NCBI RefSeq assembly: GCF_002078175.1
Contig: NZ_MWFK01000001.1
Location: forward strand, 1,178,001-1,242,000
Origin: Streptomyces sp. M41(2017)
Lineage (GTDB): Bacteria; Actinomycetota; Actinomycetes; Streptomycetales; Streptomycetaceae
Reading direction: 5' to 3'
Length of the DNA: 64,000 bases
Shown: positions 17,636 to 26,884 of the stretch, piece after piece
Layout: each line of letters begins with the position of its first letter
Position numbering within the stretch: position 1 is the stretch's first letter
The notes under the pieces: model-generated
Databases searched by the model: none
Told to the model about the DNA's origin: nothing
Seen by the model: the letters and a program-made list of their open reading frames with translations, nothing else
Position numbers and translations under genes: made by a program

Positions 17636-18802
17636 TCACGAAGGGTCGCCCAGACCGCTCAGAACGGTCTCGGCCCGCTCCAGGGGCTTCTTGTCCGCCT
17701 CCAGGTCGGGCGTGATGCCCCGGCCGTCGACGGAGCGGCCCGCCGGGGTGCGGTAGTGCCCGACGGTCAGCTCGGCGACGGAGCCGTCGGGCAGCCGGCT
17801 CGGCATCTGGACCGAGCCCTTCCCGAAGGTCCTGGACCCGACCACGACGGCGCGCCCGCGGTCCTGGAGGGCTCCGGTGAGCAGCTCGGCGGCGCTCATC
17901 GTGCCGCCGTCGACGAGGGTGACGAGGGGCCGGGCGGTGTCGCCGCCGGAGTCGGCGTGCAGGGCGCGCTGGGCGCCGTTCACGTCGTACGTGGCGACGA
18001 GGCCGCCGTCGAGGAAGGCGGAGGCGGCGGTGACGGCCTCGGTGACCAGGCCTCCGGAGTTGCCGCGCAGGTCGAGGACGATCCCGCCGCCCCGGGGAGC
18101 CCGGTCGACGGCGGTCCGTACGGCGTGGCCCACTCCCTTGGTGAAGGCGGCGACCTTGATCACGGTGGCGTCGTCGGGGAGCCGGCCGACGGTCACGGAG
18201 TCCGTGGAGAGCGTGGCCCGGCGCAGGGTGCGGCTCCAGTTGCGCGAGCCGCGCTCCAGGCCGAGGGAGACCTGGGTGCCGGCGTCGGCGTCGTCCGCCT
18301 CGCCGCGCAGTAAGGCGACGACCTCGGTGACGGGCCGGCCGTCCACCCGGGTGCCGTCGACGGAGCGCAGCAGGTCGCCCTCGTGGATGCCGGCCGCGGC
18401 GGCGGGCGAGCCGGAGGCGACCCGGGTGACCTCGATCCGTCCGTCCCGCTCACGGCGGGCCCAGAGGCCGACGCCGGTGTACCGGCCGTCGAGCGCTTCC
18501 TCGAACTCCTCGTACTCGCCCTGCGAGTAGACCGCGCCCCAGCGGTCGCCGCTGCGGCTGACGGCGCGTTCGGCGGCCTCCATGGGGGACTTGCCGTCCG
18601 CCATCGCCTCGGCGGCGGCCCGGGTGACGGTCTCCTGGTGGCGGGCCCGGGTCGGACGGGGCGCGTCCGCCGCGGCCTTGGGCGCGTCGCCGGTGAAGGA
18701 TCCGGTCGCGGCTCCGGCGGCGAGGACGCTCGCGAACACCAACGTCAGGGCCGCCCCGCGGCACACGCGGCGGGGTTCGCAGAACGGGTCACGGCCTGAC
18801 AT
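17636..18802 (-). CDS. S41-family C-terminal processing protease (CtpA-type)
   Basis: This 388-residue protein has a signal peptide or anchor at 13-35, a helical N-terminal domain (55-105), a PDZ domain (about 108-180, GVGLWARRE, GSPAAAAGIHEGDLL) and a tail-specific protease core. The catalytic Ser303 is in TMSAAEL and the Lys328 base in TFGKGSVQ; DLRGNSGGLV also fits the family. It acts outside the membrane, cutting C-termini of envelope proteins. The gene follows ftsX after a terminator, and smpB follows it. Confidence 0.94.
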   Translation of the reverse strand: MSGRDPFCEPRRVCRGAALTLVFASVLAAGAATGSFTGDAPKAAADAPRPTRARHQETVTRAAAEAMADGKSPMEAAERAVSRSGDRWGAVYSQGEYEEFEEALDGRYTGVGLWARRERDGRIEVTRVASGSPAAAAGIHEGDLLRSVDGTRVDGRPVTEVVALLRGEADDADAGTQVSLGLERGSRNWSRTLRRATLSTDSVTVGRLPDDATVIKVAAFTKGVGHAVRTAVDRAPRGGGIVLDLRGNSGGLVTEAVTAASAFLDGGLVATYDVNGAQRALHADSGGDTARPLVTLVDGGTMSAAELLTGALQDRGRAVVVGSRTFGKGSVQMPSRLPDGSVAELTVGHYRTPAGRSVDGRGITPDLEADKKPLERAETVLSGLGDPS

Positions 18803-18826
18803 GCCGGTGAGTCTAGGACAACGCGA

Positions 18827-18858
18827 AGGGCCGCACCGCCGGTTGACGGTACGGCCCT
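18827..18858 (-). terminator. Terminator after ftsX
   Basis: AGGGCCG and ACCG on the left pair with CGGT and CGGCCCT on the right, with one C-A mismatch and an 8-base loop. It starts 11 bases beyond the ftsX stop in the direction of transcription and ends the ftsEX transcript ahead of the protease gene. Confidence 0.75.
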
Positions 18859-18869
18859 CTTGGCATGTG

Positions 18870-19787
18870 TCACACCTTCAGGTACTTGCGCAACGCGAAG
18901 AACGCGGCCAGCGCCGGCATCAGGAGGCTCGTCGCGAGGATGAGCGGCAACTTGGTCAACACCGCGTCCCAGCCGATGAAGTTGATCAGGTTCAGCTTCT
19001 CGGACAGGGCGAGTCCGTGGTCGATGATGAAGTACCGGGCGATCAGCAGGAACCCGCAGGCGACACCGCCGCCGATGAGTCCGGCGACCGCGGCCTCCAT
19101 GATGAACGGCGCCTGGATGTAGAAGCCGGAGGCCCCGACGAGGCGCATGATGCCGGTCTCGCGGCGCCGGCTGAACGCCGAGACGCGGACCGTGTTGACG
19201 ATCAGCATCAGCGCGACGACGAGCATCATCGCCATCACCGCGCGCGCGGCCCAGTTCATGCCGTTGAGGAGCCCGAAGAGGTTGTCCAGGATGCCCTTCT
19301 GGTCCTGCACGGACTGCACGCCGTCCCGGCCGTCGAAGGCGGTCGCGATGACCTGGTACTTCTCCGGGTCCTTCAGCTTGATCCGGTACGACTCCTGCAT
19401 CTGGTCCGGCGTGAGGCTGCTGGCCAGCGGGGAGTCGCCGAACTGCTCCTTGTAGTGCTTGTACGCCTGGTCCGAGGACTCGTACGCGACCTTCTGGACG
19501 ACGGTCATCTTGTCCAGGTCGGCGAGGATCTGCTTCTTCTGGTCGGCGGTCACCGCGCCTTTGGCGCAGTTGGGGTCGGACTCGGCGTCGCTCTTGTTGC
19601 AGAGGAAGATCGAGACGTTGACCTTGTCGTACCAGTAGCCCTTCATGGTGTTCACCTGGTCGCTCATCAGGAGCGACCCGCCGAACAGGGCGAGCGAGAG
19701 GGCGACCGAGACGACGACCGCGAAGGTCATGGTCAGGTTGCGGCGGAGACCGACACCGATCTCCGACAGAACGAACTGCGCGCGCAT
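18870..19787 (-). CDS. ftsX: Cell-division ABC permease FtsX
   Basis: This 305-residue protein has one N-terminal span (21-41), a long extracytoplasmic loop (42-178, containing Cys63 and Cys74 that could form a disulphide) and three C-terminal spans (182-202, 227-252, 277-298). The conserved RRRETGIMRLVGAS follows the second span. FtsX passes ATP-driven conformational change from FtsE to peptidoglycan hydrolases during division or septation. It lies 33 bases downstream of ftsE, as usual. Confidence 0.96.
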   Translation of the reverse strand: MRAQFVLSEIGVGLRRNLTMTFAVVVSVALSLALFGGSLLMSDQVNTMKGYWYDKVNVSIFLCNKSDAESDPNCAKGAVTADQKKQILADLDKMTVVQKVAYESSDQAYKHYKEQFGDSPLASSLTPDQMQESYRIKLKDPEKYQVIATAFDGRDGVQSVQDQKGILDNLFGLLNGMNWAARAVMAMMLVVALMLIVNTVRVSAFSRRRETGIMRLVGASGFYIQAPFIMEAAVAGLIGGGVACGFLLIARYFIIDHGLALSEKLNLINFIGWDAVLTKLPLILATSLLMPALAAFFALRKYLKV

Positions 19788-19820
19788 GGCGTCTTCCTCA
19801 GACCTTTCCGTGGTCGATGA

Positions 19821-20510
19821 TCAGTGCTGGTAGCCGTAGACGCCGCGTGCCTGGTCGCGGACGAGTCGGCCCTGCTCCAGCTCGATGACGCGCTTGCGCA
19901 TCTGGTCCACGATGTTCTGGTCGTGGGTCGCCATCACCACGGTGGTGCCCGTCCGGTTGATCCGGTCGAGCAGCTTCATGATGCCGACGGAGGTCTGCGG
20001 GTCGAGGTTTCCGGTCGGCTCGTCCGCGATGAGGAGCTTGGGCCGGTTCACGAAGGCTCTCGCGATGGCCACACGCTGCTGCTCACCACCGGACAGCTCG
20101 CCGGGCATCCGGTCCTCCTTGCCGCCCAGGCCGACGAGGTCGAGCACCTGGGGGACGGACTTGCGGATCTCGCCGCGGGACTTGCCGATGACCTCCTGGG
20201 CGAAGGCCACGTTCTCGGCGACCGTCTTGTTGGGCAGGAGGCGGAAGTCCTGGAACACGGTCCCCAGCTGGCGGCGCATCTGCGGCACCTTCCAGTTGGA
20301 GATGCGCGCGAGGTCCTTGCCCAGGACGTGCACCTGACCGTGGCTGCACCGCTCCTCGCGGAGGATCAGCCGCAGGAAGGTGGACTTTCCGGAGCCGGAG
20401 GAGCCCACGAGGAACACGAATTCTCCGCGCTCGACCTCCAGGGAGACATCCCTGAGGGCGGGGCGGGTCTGCTTGGGGTAGACCTTGGAGACGTTGTCGA
20501 ATCGGATCAC
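19821..20510 (-). CDS. ftsE: Cell-division ATP-binding protein FtsE
   Basis: This 229-residue ABC ATPase has Walker [10 protein letters not shown] (36-44), Q-loop [11 protein letters not shown], signature LSGGEQQR (139-146), Walker B LLIADEP (159-165) and the switch His in ATHD. It partners FtsX. The start ATG at 20510 begins [11 protein letters not shown], standard for FtsE. Confidence 0.97.
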   Translation of the reverse strand: MIRFDNVSKVYPKQTRPALRDVSLEVERGEFVFLVGSSGSGKSTFLRLILREERCSHGQVHVLGKDLARISNWKVPQMRRQLGTVFQDFRLLPNKTVAENVAFAQEVIGKSRGEIRKSVPQVLDLVGLGGKEDRMPGELSGGEQQRVAIARAFVNRPKLLIADEPTGNLDPQTSVGIMKLLDRINRTGTTVVMATHDQNIVDQMRKRVIELEQGRLVRDQARGVYGYQH

Positions 20511-20833
20511 GGATGCACCACGGGTCGCCGGGGGTAGGTGTGCGTGACCATACGCGAACCGGGTGTGCGAGCGCAGTCGGCGTACGGGGTTGCGCGCCGC
20601 TTGCGCGTTTTGTCACGGATCTGAGGCCCGATTCTCCCTTGATCTCCCCGGATCTTTCCTGGATCGGAGCGGCTGGCGGACTTCTCGGCGGGGCAGGATA
20701 AGGCGAGCCGCGCCGAAATCCGCGGAACCTGGCACAGTGGAAGGGGAACGGTTGCGTTCCCCGCAGCGTTAAGAGAGCGACGCGCCCGCAGGAGTCGGTG
20801 CGGCGCGGAAGACAGCGCAAGGAGGGCCGGCGC

Positions 20834-21025
20834 ATGACGTACGACCGATTGGTGTGCGCTAACTGTGCGGGGCCTGTCAGCGAGGGCCGCTGCCGCGTCT
20901 GCCGCGCGAACCGTGAGCGGCTCCAGCAGGAGAGCCCCTTCGCGGGCATGAACCCGATGGCGCTGATCGCCCTGCTCGCGGTGCTGGTCGCCGCGCTGGC
21001 CCTGGTGGCCCACCAGACGGTCTGA
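20834..21025 (+). CDS. Small zinc-ribbon membrane protein
   Basis: This 63-residue protein starts at ATG 20834 behind GGAGGG (20821-20826). It has two CxxC knuckles (Cys8/Cys11 and Cys20/Cys23), which would bind one zinc, a basic helix, and one C-terminal membrane span (about 41-60). Proteins of this size lie next to ftsE in other Streptomyces (recalled). No function is known; it could be a tail-anchored adaptor. Confidence 0.8.
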   Translation: MTYDRLVCANCAGPVSEGRCRVCRANRERLQQESPFAGMNPMALIALLAVLVAALALVAHQTV

Positions 21026-21076
21026 GCCTCTCGCGGCCGATCACGGCCCGAGGGTGATGACCTGCCCCTGACATGA

Positions 21077-21111
21077 CGAAGGGCCCGGAGCGAGCTGCTC
21101 CGGGCCCTTCG
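21077..21111. terminator. Perfect 15-bp bidirectional terminator
   Basis: CGAAGGGCCCGGAGC (21077-21091) and its exact complement (21097-21111) surround a 5-base loop. It lies between two convergent genes, the small zinc-ribbon gene ending at 21025 and the wall-protein gene ending at 21127, and can serve both. Confidence 0.88.
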
Positions 21112-21126
21112 TGGTGCGCGTGTGCG

Positions 21127-21717
21127 TCAGGCTGCGGTGGTGCCGCGGCCGCCCGCGAGACGCGGGAGCATCCGGAAGCCGATGCCGCCGGCGATCATCG
21201 TGGCGGCGCCGATCAGCAGGAAGGTCGTCTGACCCGCACCGGTCTCGGCGAGCTCGCCGTCGTTCTTGCCCTGCGGGGCGGTGTCCGAGCCGGTGTCGGT
21301 GAGGGCGGAGGAGCCCTCGTCCTGGGCGGAGGAGCCGCCGTTGGGGTCGGCGTCGTTGCCGCCGGTGCCCGAGCCGCCGCCCTGGGTCGGAGTCGAGGTC
21401 GGGTCGCTCGGCTCGTCCGTCGGTTGAGTCGGCTCCTCCGTGGGCTCGGTCGGCTCCTCGGTGGGCTCCGTGGGCTCCTCCGTGGGCTCGGTCGGCTCCT
21501 CGGTGGGCTCCGTGGGCTCCTCGGTCGGTTCCGTCGGCTCCTCGGTGGGAATGACCGTCTCGGTCGGAGTGGGCGTCGGGTCGTCGGCGGTGGTCGCGCC
21601 GATGCCGACATTCAGGTCGAGCGCCGAAGCGGCACCCGCAGCGGTGAGCGAAGCACCGGCGGCAATCACCGCACCGGCGGCTATCCGCGCCACGCGGATC
21701 CGCGTCTTCTTGGTCAT
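21127..21717 (-). CDS. LAETG sortase-anchored wall protein with EPT-repeat stalk
   Basis: This 196-residue precursor has a signal peptide (basic RIRVARIAAG, cleavage near ASA at 30-32), a Pro/Thr/Glu stalk and a cell-wall sorting signal: LAETG at 156-160, a hydrophobic span FLLIGAATMIAGGIGF and an RLAGGR tail. LAxTG is the motif recognised by class E sortases, common in Streptomyces. There is no other domain, so it looks like a spacer or surface-charge protein. The start at ATG 21717 has GGGGGTAGCAGG upstream. Confidence 0.88.
   Translation of the reverse strand: MTKKTRIRVARIAAGAVIAAGASLTAAGAASALDLNVGIGATTADDPTPTPTETVIPTEEPTEPTEEPTEPTEEPTEPTEEPTEPTEEPTEPTEEPTQPTDEPSDPTSTPTQGGGSGTGGNDADPNGGSSAQDEGSSALTDTGSDTAPQGKNDGELAETGAGQTTFLLIGAATMIAGGIGFRMLPRLAGGRGTTAA
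21418..21543 (-). repeat. Six 21-bp repeats encoding EEPTEPT
   Basis: Residues 59-100 of the wall protein are five EEPTEPT units and one EEPTQPT, encoded by six in-frame 21-bp units (126 bp). The units differ at synonymous positions, so they are not a recent perfect expansion, but slippage in multiples of 21 bp would keep the frame. Confidence 0.9.
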
Positions 21718-22056
21718 CTGCCTGCTACCCCCAGTAGCTGATCGTCAGTGGAGCAGCGCCCGGGGCCACGGCGTCACAGGTGGCCTCTCTCGGCCTCCCG
21801 GTTCACATGCGCCCCAGAGATACGCATGCCACGCGTCACCCTTCCCAGTTTTCACAGCAACGTCAAGGTCGTTGCGTACGCGATGTCCGGAACGGCGTCA
21901 TTTGCCTGTCGTGAGGACATGTGACTGTGACGTAAAACCCAGACAACCCCCACAACAAAGGCAACTGCCGTCCGGTGGACGGCAGTTGCCTTGTCGACAA
22001 AGCGGCCGCCGCAGCGGGTCAAGAATTCCCGTCCCCGGCGCGGCCGTTCGCGCGGG
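21718..22056. other. Intergenic between prfB and the wall-protein gene
   Basis: This 339-bp gap holds the prfB terminator (21958-21992) and, to its left, the leader and presumed promoter of the wall-protein gene. The segment 21840-21960 is less GC-rich than its surroundings. I find no gene. Confidence 0.5.
21958..21992 (-). terminator. Intrinsic terminator of prfB
   Basis: AAGGCAACTGCCGTCC (21958-21973) pairs perfectly with 21977-21992 around a 3-base loop. In the direction of prfB transcription the 16-bp stem is followed by TTTGTTGT, a real T-rich tract, so this is a canonical Rho-independent terminator. Confidence 0.9.
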
Positions 22057-23163
22057 TTATTTCTCCTGCTGCTTGCGCCAGCGAATTCCGGCCTCCAGGA
22101 AGCCGTCGATCTCGCCACCGAACACGGCCTCGGGGTTGCCGACTTCGAACTCGGTGCGCAGGTCCTTGACCATCTGGTACGGGTGCAGGACGTACGAACG
22201 CATCTGGTTGCCCCAGGAGTTGCCGCCGTCGCCCTTGAGGGCGTCCATCCTGGCCTGCTCCTCCTGACGGCGCCGCTCCAGCAGCTTGGCCTGCAGAACG
22301 TTCATGGCCGAGGCCTTGTTCTGGATCTGCGACCGCTCGTTCTGGCAGGAGACGACGATGCCGGTGGGCAGGTGGGTCAGGCGCACCGCGGAGTCCGTGG
22401 TGTTGACGCCCTGGCCGCCCGGACCGGACGAGCGGTACACGTCGATGCGCAGTTCCGACTCGTCGATCTCGATGTGGTCGGTCTGCTCGACGACGGGCAG
22501 GATCTCGACACCGGCGAACGAGGTCTGGCGACGCCCCTGGTTGTCGAAGGGGGAGATGCGCACGAGACGGTGCGTGCCCTGCTCCACGGAGAGGGTGCCG
22601 TAGGCGTACGGGACGTGGACGGCGAAGGTGGTGGACTTGATGCCCGCCTCTTCCGCGTACGAGGTCTCGTACAGCTCCGTCTTGTAGCCGTGGCGCTCCG
22701 CCCAGCGCAGGTACATGCGCTGGAGCTTCTCGGCGAAGTCGGAGGCGTCGACGCCGCCGGCCTCGGCGCGGATGGTGACGACGGCCTCACGGGAGTCGTA
22801 CTCGCCGGACAGGAGGGTGCGGACCTCCATCTCGTCCAGCGCCTTCTTGACGGCCGTGAGCTCGGTCTCGGCCTCGGCGCGGGTGTCCGGGTCGTCCTCC
22901 TCCTCGGCCATCTCGAAGAGCACACTCAGATCGTCGATGCGTCCGCGGAGCGCCTCGGCCTTCCTGACCTCCGCCTGGAGGTGGCTCAGCTTGCTGGTGA
23001 TCTTCTGCGCCTCGTCGGGGTCGTCCCACAGGGACGGCGCGGCCGCCTGCTCCTCGAGCACGGCGACATCTGCCCTCAGCTTGTCGAGGTCCAGGACGGC
23101 CTCGATCGACTCCATGGTCGAGGAGAGGGACTTGAGCTCTTCGGATACATCGACGACTGCCAC
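22057..23163 (-). CDS. prfB: Peptide chain release factor 2
   Basis: This 368-residue protein has the GGQ peptidyl-hydrolysis motif (249-251, [20 protein letters not shown]) and the SPF tripeptide (about 205-207, [14 protein letters not shown]) that reads UGA and UAA. It starts at the GTG at 23163 with GGAGG 5 bases upstream. The frame is continuous, so the UGA frameshift control known from E. coli prfB is absent. Confidence 0.97.
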   Translation of the reverse strand: MAVVDVSEELKSLSSTMESIEAVLDLDKLRADVAVLEEQAAAPSLWDDPDEAQKITSKLSHLQAEVRKAEALRGRIDDLSVLFEMAEEEDDPDTRAEAETELTAVKKALDEMEVRTLLSGEYDSREAVVTIRAEAGGVDASDFAEKLQRMYLRWAERHGYKTELYETSYAEEAGIKSTTFAVHVPYAYGTLSVEQGTHRLVRISPFDNQGRRQTSFAGVEILPVVEQTDHIEIDESELRIDVYRSSGPGGQGVNTTDSAVRLTHLPTGIVVSCQNERSQIQNKASAMNVLQAKLLERRRQEEQARMDALKGDGGNSWGNQMRSYVLHPYQMVKDLRTEFEVGNPEAVFGGEIDGFLEAGIRWRKQQEK

Positions 23164-23356
23164 GCCTCCAGCGTAACGGCTACGACAACCGGGACCGCCC
23201 TCGTCCCCCGGGGGTCGGCCCGTCCGGCGATCGAGGACGAGGCCGTCCAGGCCGCGGCGGGGGTCCGGGGGCGCAGCCCTCAGGGACGGGACGGGTGGGG
23301 GCGGAGGGGGTGAAAGGCTCCGGCCAGGGGCCTCGCACCGGGGCCCCACCCCGGGG

Positions 23357-24610
23357 TCACGGGGACGACGGGGCCGAGTTCTTGGTGTCCTGGGGGTTCG
23401 CTCCGGCGTCGTCGCCTGAGGTGGCGAGCCAGGTGCCGACCCCCACCGCGGCGACGAGCGCGACCGCCGCGGCCCCCAGGGTGATCCGCCGCCGCCGGGC
23501 GGAGGCACGGTGCCGTGCGGACCCGGGCCGGGGGGCACCGGCGGCCCGGGGTGCCCGGGCGGTGCCGCGGGCGCCGCCGGCCAGTTCGTCGGGCGCCGGC
23601 ACCCGCATCGAGGTGTGGGTGTCGCGGTTCGAGTCGGGCGCGGCCCCCGGAACCAGCGGCACGGCTCCGCGCCGCACCCGCTCCGCGGCGGGCTCCGCCG
23701 GTTCCGCGCTCTCGTCGTTCTCCTGGCGCTCCTCGTCGGCCTCCTCGCCCTCCGCGTCCGGCGAGTCCACGTCCAGCGGCGGCATCCCGGCCAGCAGCGG
23801 CAGCTGCTCCCGGAGCCGGGCTCCCAGCTCGGAGGCGCGCAGCCGGGAGGCGGGCGCCTTGGCGAGGCACTGCACGATGAGCTGCCACAGCTCGTCCGGG
23901 ATGCCGGGGAGCGGGACGACGGTCTCCGTGACGTGGCGGCGCAGGACGGCGCCGGGATGGCCGCCGCCGAAGGGCGTGAACCCGGCGAGCAGCTCGTAGA
24001 GCACGGTGGCCAGGGCGTAGATGTCGACGGCGGCGCGCGGCGGCAGTCCCTCGATGATCTCCGGGGCCAGGTAGTCCGGGGTGCCGATGATCTTCGTGGC
24101 CCGGGTGCGGCGCGGGGAGTCGATGAGCTTGGCCACACCGAAGTCGGTGAGGAGGGCGGGGTGGGATCCGCCCGGGCCGAGCGGACCCTGCATGTCGAGC
24201 AGGACGTTCTCGGGCTTCACGTCACGGTGGACGACACCGGCGGCGTGCGCGGCGGCCAGCCCGTCGGCGACGTCGGCGACGATCGCGACGGCCGACTCGG
24301 GGGCGAGCCTGCGCTCCCGGTCGAGCCGGGTGCGCAGATCGGTGCCGCGGACGAGGTCCATGACGAGGGCGAGGTCGTTGCCGTCGACGACCAGGTCACG
24401 GACCGCCACCACGTGGGGGTGGTCGAGACCGAGCAGGGCGGTGCGCTCCTGCACGAAGCGCCCCACGAGCTCCTGGTCGGACGCGAGGTCCTCGCGCAGC
24501 AGCTTGATGGCGACGGGACCCTCGGGTCCCTCGCCCAGCCACACCGTGCCGGCGCTCCCCCGCCCCAGGATCTGGTTCGCGGTGTACCGGCTGCCGATCT
24601 TGCGTGCCAA
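23357..24610 (-). CDS. pkaB: Membrane Ser/Thr protein kinase (PkaB-like)
   Basis: This 417-residue Hanks-type kinase has the glycine loop GRGSAG (16-21), Lys36 in VAIKLL, the catalytic loop HRDVKPEN with Asp130, DFG at 156-158 and [10 protein letters not shown] Pro/Glu/Ala-rich juxtamembrane linker (265-370) leads to a single span (about 373-393) and a 20-residue outer tail, so there is no PASTA sensor. The length equals that recalled for S. coelicolor PkaB. It lies 105 bases downstream of the second kinase gene. Confidence 0.92.
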   Translation of the reverse strand: MARKIGSRYTANQILGRGSAGTVWLGEGPEGPVAIKLLREDLASDQELVGRFVQERTALLGLDHPHVVAVRDLVVDGNDLALVMDLVRGTDLRTRLDRERRLAPESAVAIVADVADGLAAAHAAGVVHRDVKPENVLLDMQGPLGPGGSHPALLTDFGVAKLIDSPRRTRATKIIGTPDYLAPEIIEGLPPRAAVDIYALATVLYELLAGFTPFGGGHPGAVLRRHVTETVVPLPGIPDELWQLIVQCLAKAPASRLRASELGARLREQLPLLAGMPPLDVDSPDAEGEEADEERQENDESAEPAEPAAERVRRGAVPLVPGAAPDSNRDTHTSMRVPAPDELAGGARGTARAPRAAGAPRPGSARHRASARRRRITLGAAAVALVAAVGVGTWLATSGDDAGANPQDTKNSAPSSP

Positions 24611-24715
24611 GACTGCTCCTACAGACGCGTGTTGTCGCTAAAAGTACGCGTCCGAGGAGCCAACCTTCACTCCCGAGGCGGAAATCACCCGTCAGATATC
24701 GACAAATCCACAGGG

Positions 24716-26419
24716 TCAGTTGCCCGAGGAGCCGCTTCCGCCGAGGTCGCCGACCCACCCGCTGACCGTGTCGAACCAGTCGCTGAGCTGCGCCCAGTAG
24801 CCCTTCGTGCTGCCGATCCAGTCCTGGAGGGGGCTGAACTCCCACACCAGCCAGCCGGCCACGAAGAGGATGACGAGGGTGAACAGACAGCCCTTCAGGC
24901 AGCCGAGCCCCGGGATCTTCATGGGGTTGGCGCTGCGCTGACGGGGTTCACGCGCGGGACGCGGCGCGGGCTGCTGCGGCTCGGCGTAACGCTGCGGCCG
25001 GGGCTGCTGCTGGGGAGCCGGGGCGTAGCGCTGCTGCTGCTGCTGCTGGTGACGCGGCGCGTACTGCTGCGGGTCCTGCTGCTGCGGGTAGCCGTAACCC
25101 TGCTGCTGCTGCTGCTGCCGGCCGCGCTGCGGTCGCTGCTGCTGGGGTTGCTGGGGCTGCTGCTGCGGCCGGGCCACCTGCCGCTGGGGACGGCGGCGCA
25201 GCGGGTCCTCGTTCGGGTCGAGGTACTGGACCTGCGTCTGGTCGTTGCGGTCGCGGGCCGCGCGGAGCTGGTTCTGCCAGGGGTGCGGGTCCTCTCCCTG
25301 GCCGCCGCCCGGCTGGTTCGGGGGCACGGGCGGCAGGACCGCGGTCGGATCGGCCGCGCCGCGGGTCGGCAGGACGGAGGTGGGGTCGGCGTCGCCGGAG
25401 GTGTGCGGCAGCACGCTGGTGGCGCCGTACGGGTCGTAGGAGCCCGCGTTGTGCGGGAGCACCTGGGTGGGGTCGGCGGCGCCCGGCATGTTCGGGACGG
25501 TCGCCGGGGACGGGTCGGGCGCGAGGAGGGCGCCCACGCCGTCGGCCGCGGCGATCTGCGCGGGGGTCGCGTGCACGCCGACGCCCGCGGCGACGGCCCG
25601 CAGTCCGCGCGCGAGGTTCTCGGCGCTGGGCCGCTCGTCCGGGTTCTTGCGCAGGCAGCGCTCTATGACGGTCCACAGCGGGTCCGGGACGGTCGAGGGG
25701 CGGCGCGGTTCGGCGCTGAGGTGCTGGTGCAGCACTTCGAGGGCGGACCCGCCGGAGAACGGCGGGCGGCCGGTGACCAGCTCGTACAGCAGGATGCCCG
25801 CGCCGTAGATGTCGACGGCGGACGTCTGCGGGCGTCCTTCGGCGGACTCCGGCGCGACGTACGCGGGCGTGCCGACGAACTCGTGGGTGCGGGTCAGTCC
25901 CGGGGAGTCGGCGAGGCGGGCGATGCCGAAGTCGGTGAGCATCGGGTGCATCCCGCCGGCGTCCTGCTTGAGGAGGACGTTCGCCGGCTTCAGGTCGCGG
26001 TGCACGACGCCGTCGGCATGGCTGGCGGCGAGCGCGTCGGCGACCTGGGCCGTCAGCAGGGAGGCGGCGACGGGCGAGAACGGCCCGTTCTCGCGGAGGT
26101 AGCGGTGCAGGTCGGGTCCGTCGACCAGGTCCATGACGAGCGCGAGCAGGTCGCCCTCGACGACGAGGTCCCGTACGCGCACGATGTTGGGGTGGGTGAG
26201 GCGCAGCAGCACCGAACGCTCGCGCAGGAACCGCATCACGATGTCGGCGTCGCTGGCGAGCTCCTCCTTCAGGACCTTGATCGCCACGGTCTCGCCGGGC
26301 TGGCCCGCGACGGCGGCCTCGGCGCCCGCGGTCTCCCGCTGGCTGGCGCGCCAGACCGTGCCTGTGGCGCCGCGCCCCAGCGGCTCCTCAAGGAGGTACT
26401 TGCTCCCTACCGGCCGCAC
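24716..26419 (-). CDS. pkaA: Membrane Ser/Thr protein kinase with Gln-rich linker (PkaA-like)
   Basis: This 567-residue kinase has the glycine loop GRGATG (16-21), Lys48, HRDLKPAN with Asp142, DFG 163-165 and GTPAYVAPE. The linker has three ADPTxVLP repeats (315-363), candidate threonine autophosphorylation sites, then a Gln-rich tract (411-485), one span (508-527) and a short Trp-rich outer tail. The gene diverges from the FHA-domain gene at 26885, a phosphothreonine reader that would be an obvious partner (inference). Confidence 0.92.
   Translation of the reverse strand: MRPVGSKYLLEEPLGRGATGTVWRASQRETAGAEAAVAGQPGETVAIKVLKEELASDADIVMRFLRERSVLLRLTHPNIVRVRDLVVEGDLLALVMDLVDGPDLHRYLRENGPFSPVAASLLTAQVADALAASHADGVVHRDLKPANVLLKQDAGGMHPMLTDFGIARLADSPGLTRTHEFVGTPAYVAPESAEGRPQTSAVDIYGAGILLYELVTGRPPFSGGSALEVLHQHLSAEPRRPSTVPDPLWTVIERCLRKNPDERPSAENLARGLRAVAAGVGVHATPAQIAAADGVGALLAPDPSPATVPNMPGAADPTQVLPHNAGSYDPYGATSVLPHTSGDADPTSVLPTRGAADPTAVLPPVPPNQPGGGQGEDPHPWQNQLRAARDRNDQTQVQYLDPNEDPLRRRPQRQVARPQQQPQQPQQQRPQRGRQQQQQQGYGYPQQQDPQQYAPRHQQQQQQRYAPAPQQQPRPQRYAEPQQPAPRPAREPRQRSANPMKIPGLGCLKGCLFTLVILFVAGWLVWEFSPLQDWIGSTKGYWAQLSDWFDTVSGWVGDLGGSGSSGN
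24965..25189 (-). repeat. CAG-rich microsatellite coding poly-Gln linker
   Basis: About 75 codons with many CAG runs, for example RQQQQQQGYG and HQQQQQQRYA, encode the kinase linker between catalytic domain and membrane. Short trinucleotide runs of this kind are prone to in-frame length change between strains. Confidence 0.8.
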
Positions 26420-26884
26420 GTCATGCGCTCCCTGTTGCTTGCTTGCCTGGTCCGTCCACCGTGGTCACCGTGGTACAGGTTTCCGACCCACTGTAGTGCC
26501 GCCTTCCCGGGCACCGGGCTGGTCTCGTCGTGTGCTTGCCCATAGGTCCCCCGCGCGCCTGTGGTCTGCATAAGCGCATACGTGCGGCTACCCGTGCATG
26601 TTCGATGGAAAGACGCTCGGTCCGGTCGCTTGGTTGCCGGAAGCCGGACGTGACCGATCTCAAGCGGACACCCGCCGGCTACCGGTCAGGCACTTTTACG
26701 GGCAGAGCCGACCAATCAAGATCACTTACGGGTGGGGGGCGGGCGTGTTGTCAGTGGCAGGTGCGAGGATGCCTCCAGTACTGGCCGACGTGCCCGTGTG
26801 CGGTGGGGGATTTCTGCGGTGGGGGACCGCAGCACAGCCTCGTCCTCGTCGCGGACACCTGCGCGGAAGGGACCCCTGACGGCG
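26420..26884. other. Divergent promoter region, no gene seen
   Basis: These 465 bases separate the divergent PkaA-like kinase and FHA genes. Frames crossing it are not family-like. The right half is G-rich (GGTGGGGGGCGGGCG near 26730). Promoters for both genes must lie here but I cannot place them with confidence. Confidence 0.4.

Noticed and set aside
22057..23163. Possible programmed frameshift in prfB
   Set aside because: The frame is continuous from the GTG at 23163, with no in-frame UGA in the early codons.
23510..26545. Plus-strand open frame of about 1011 codons opposite the kinases
   Set aside because: It is antisense to two clear kinase genes and its composition (Arg/Val/Gly/Leu repeats from reversed CAG runs) is that of a shadow frame.
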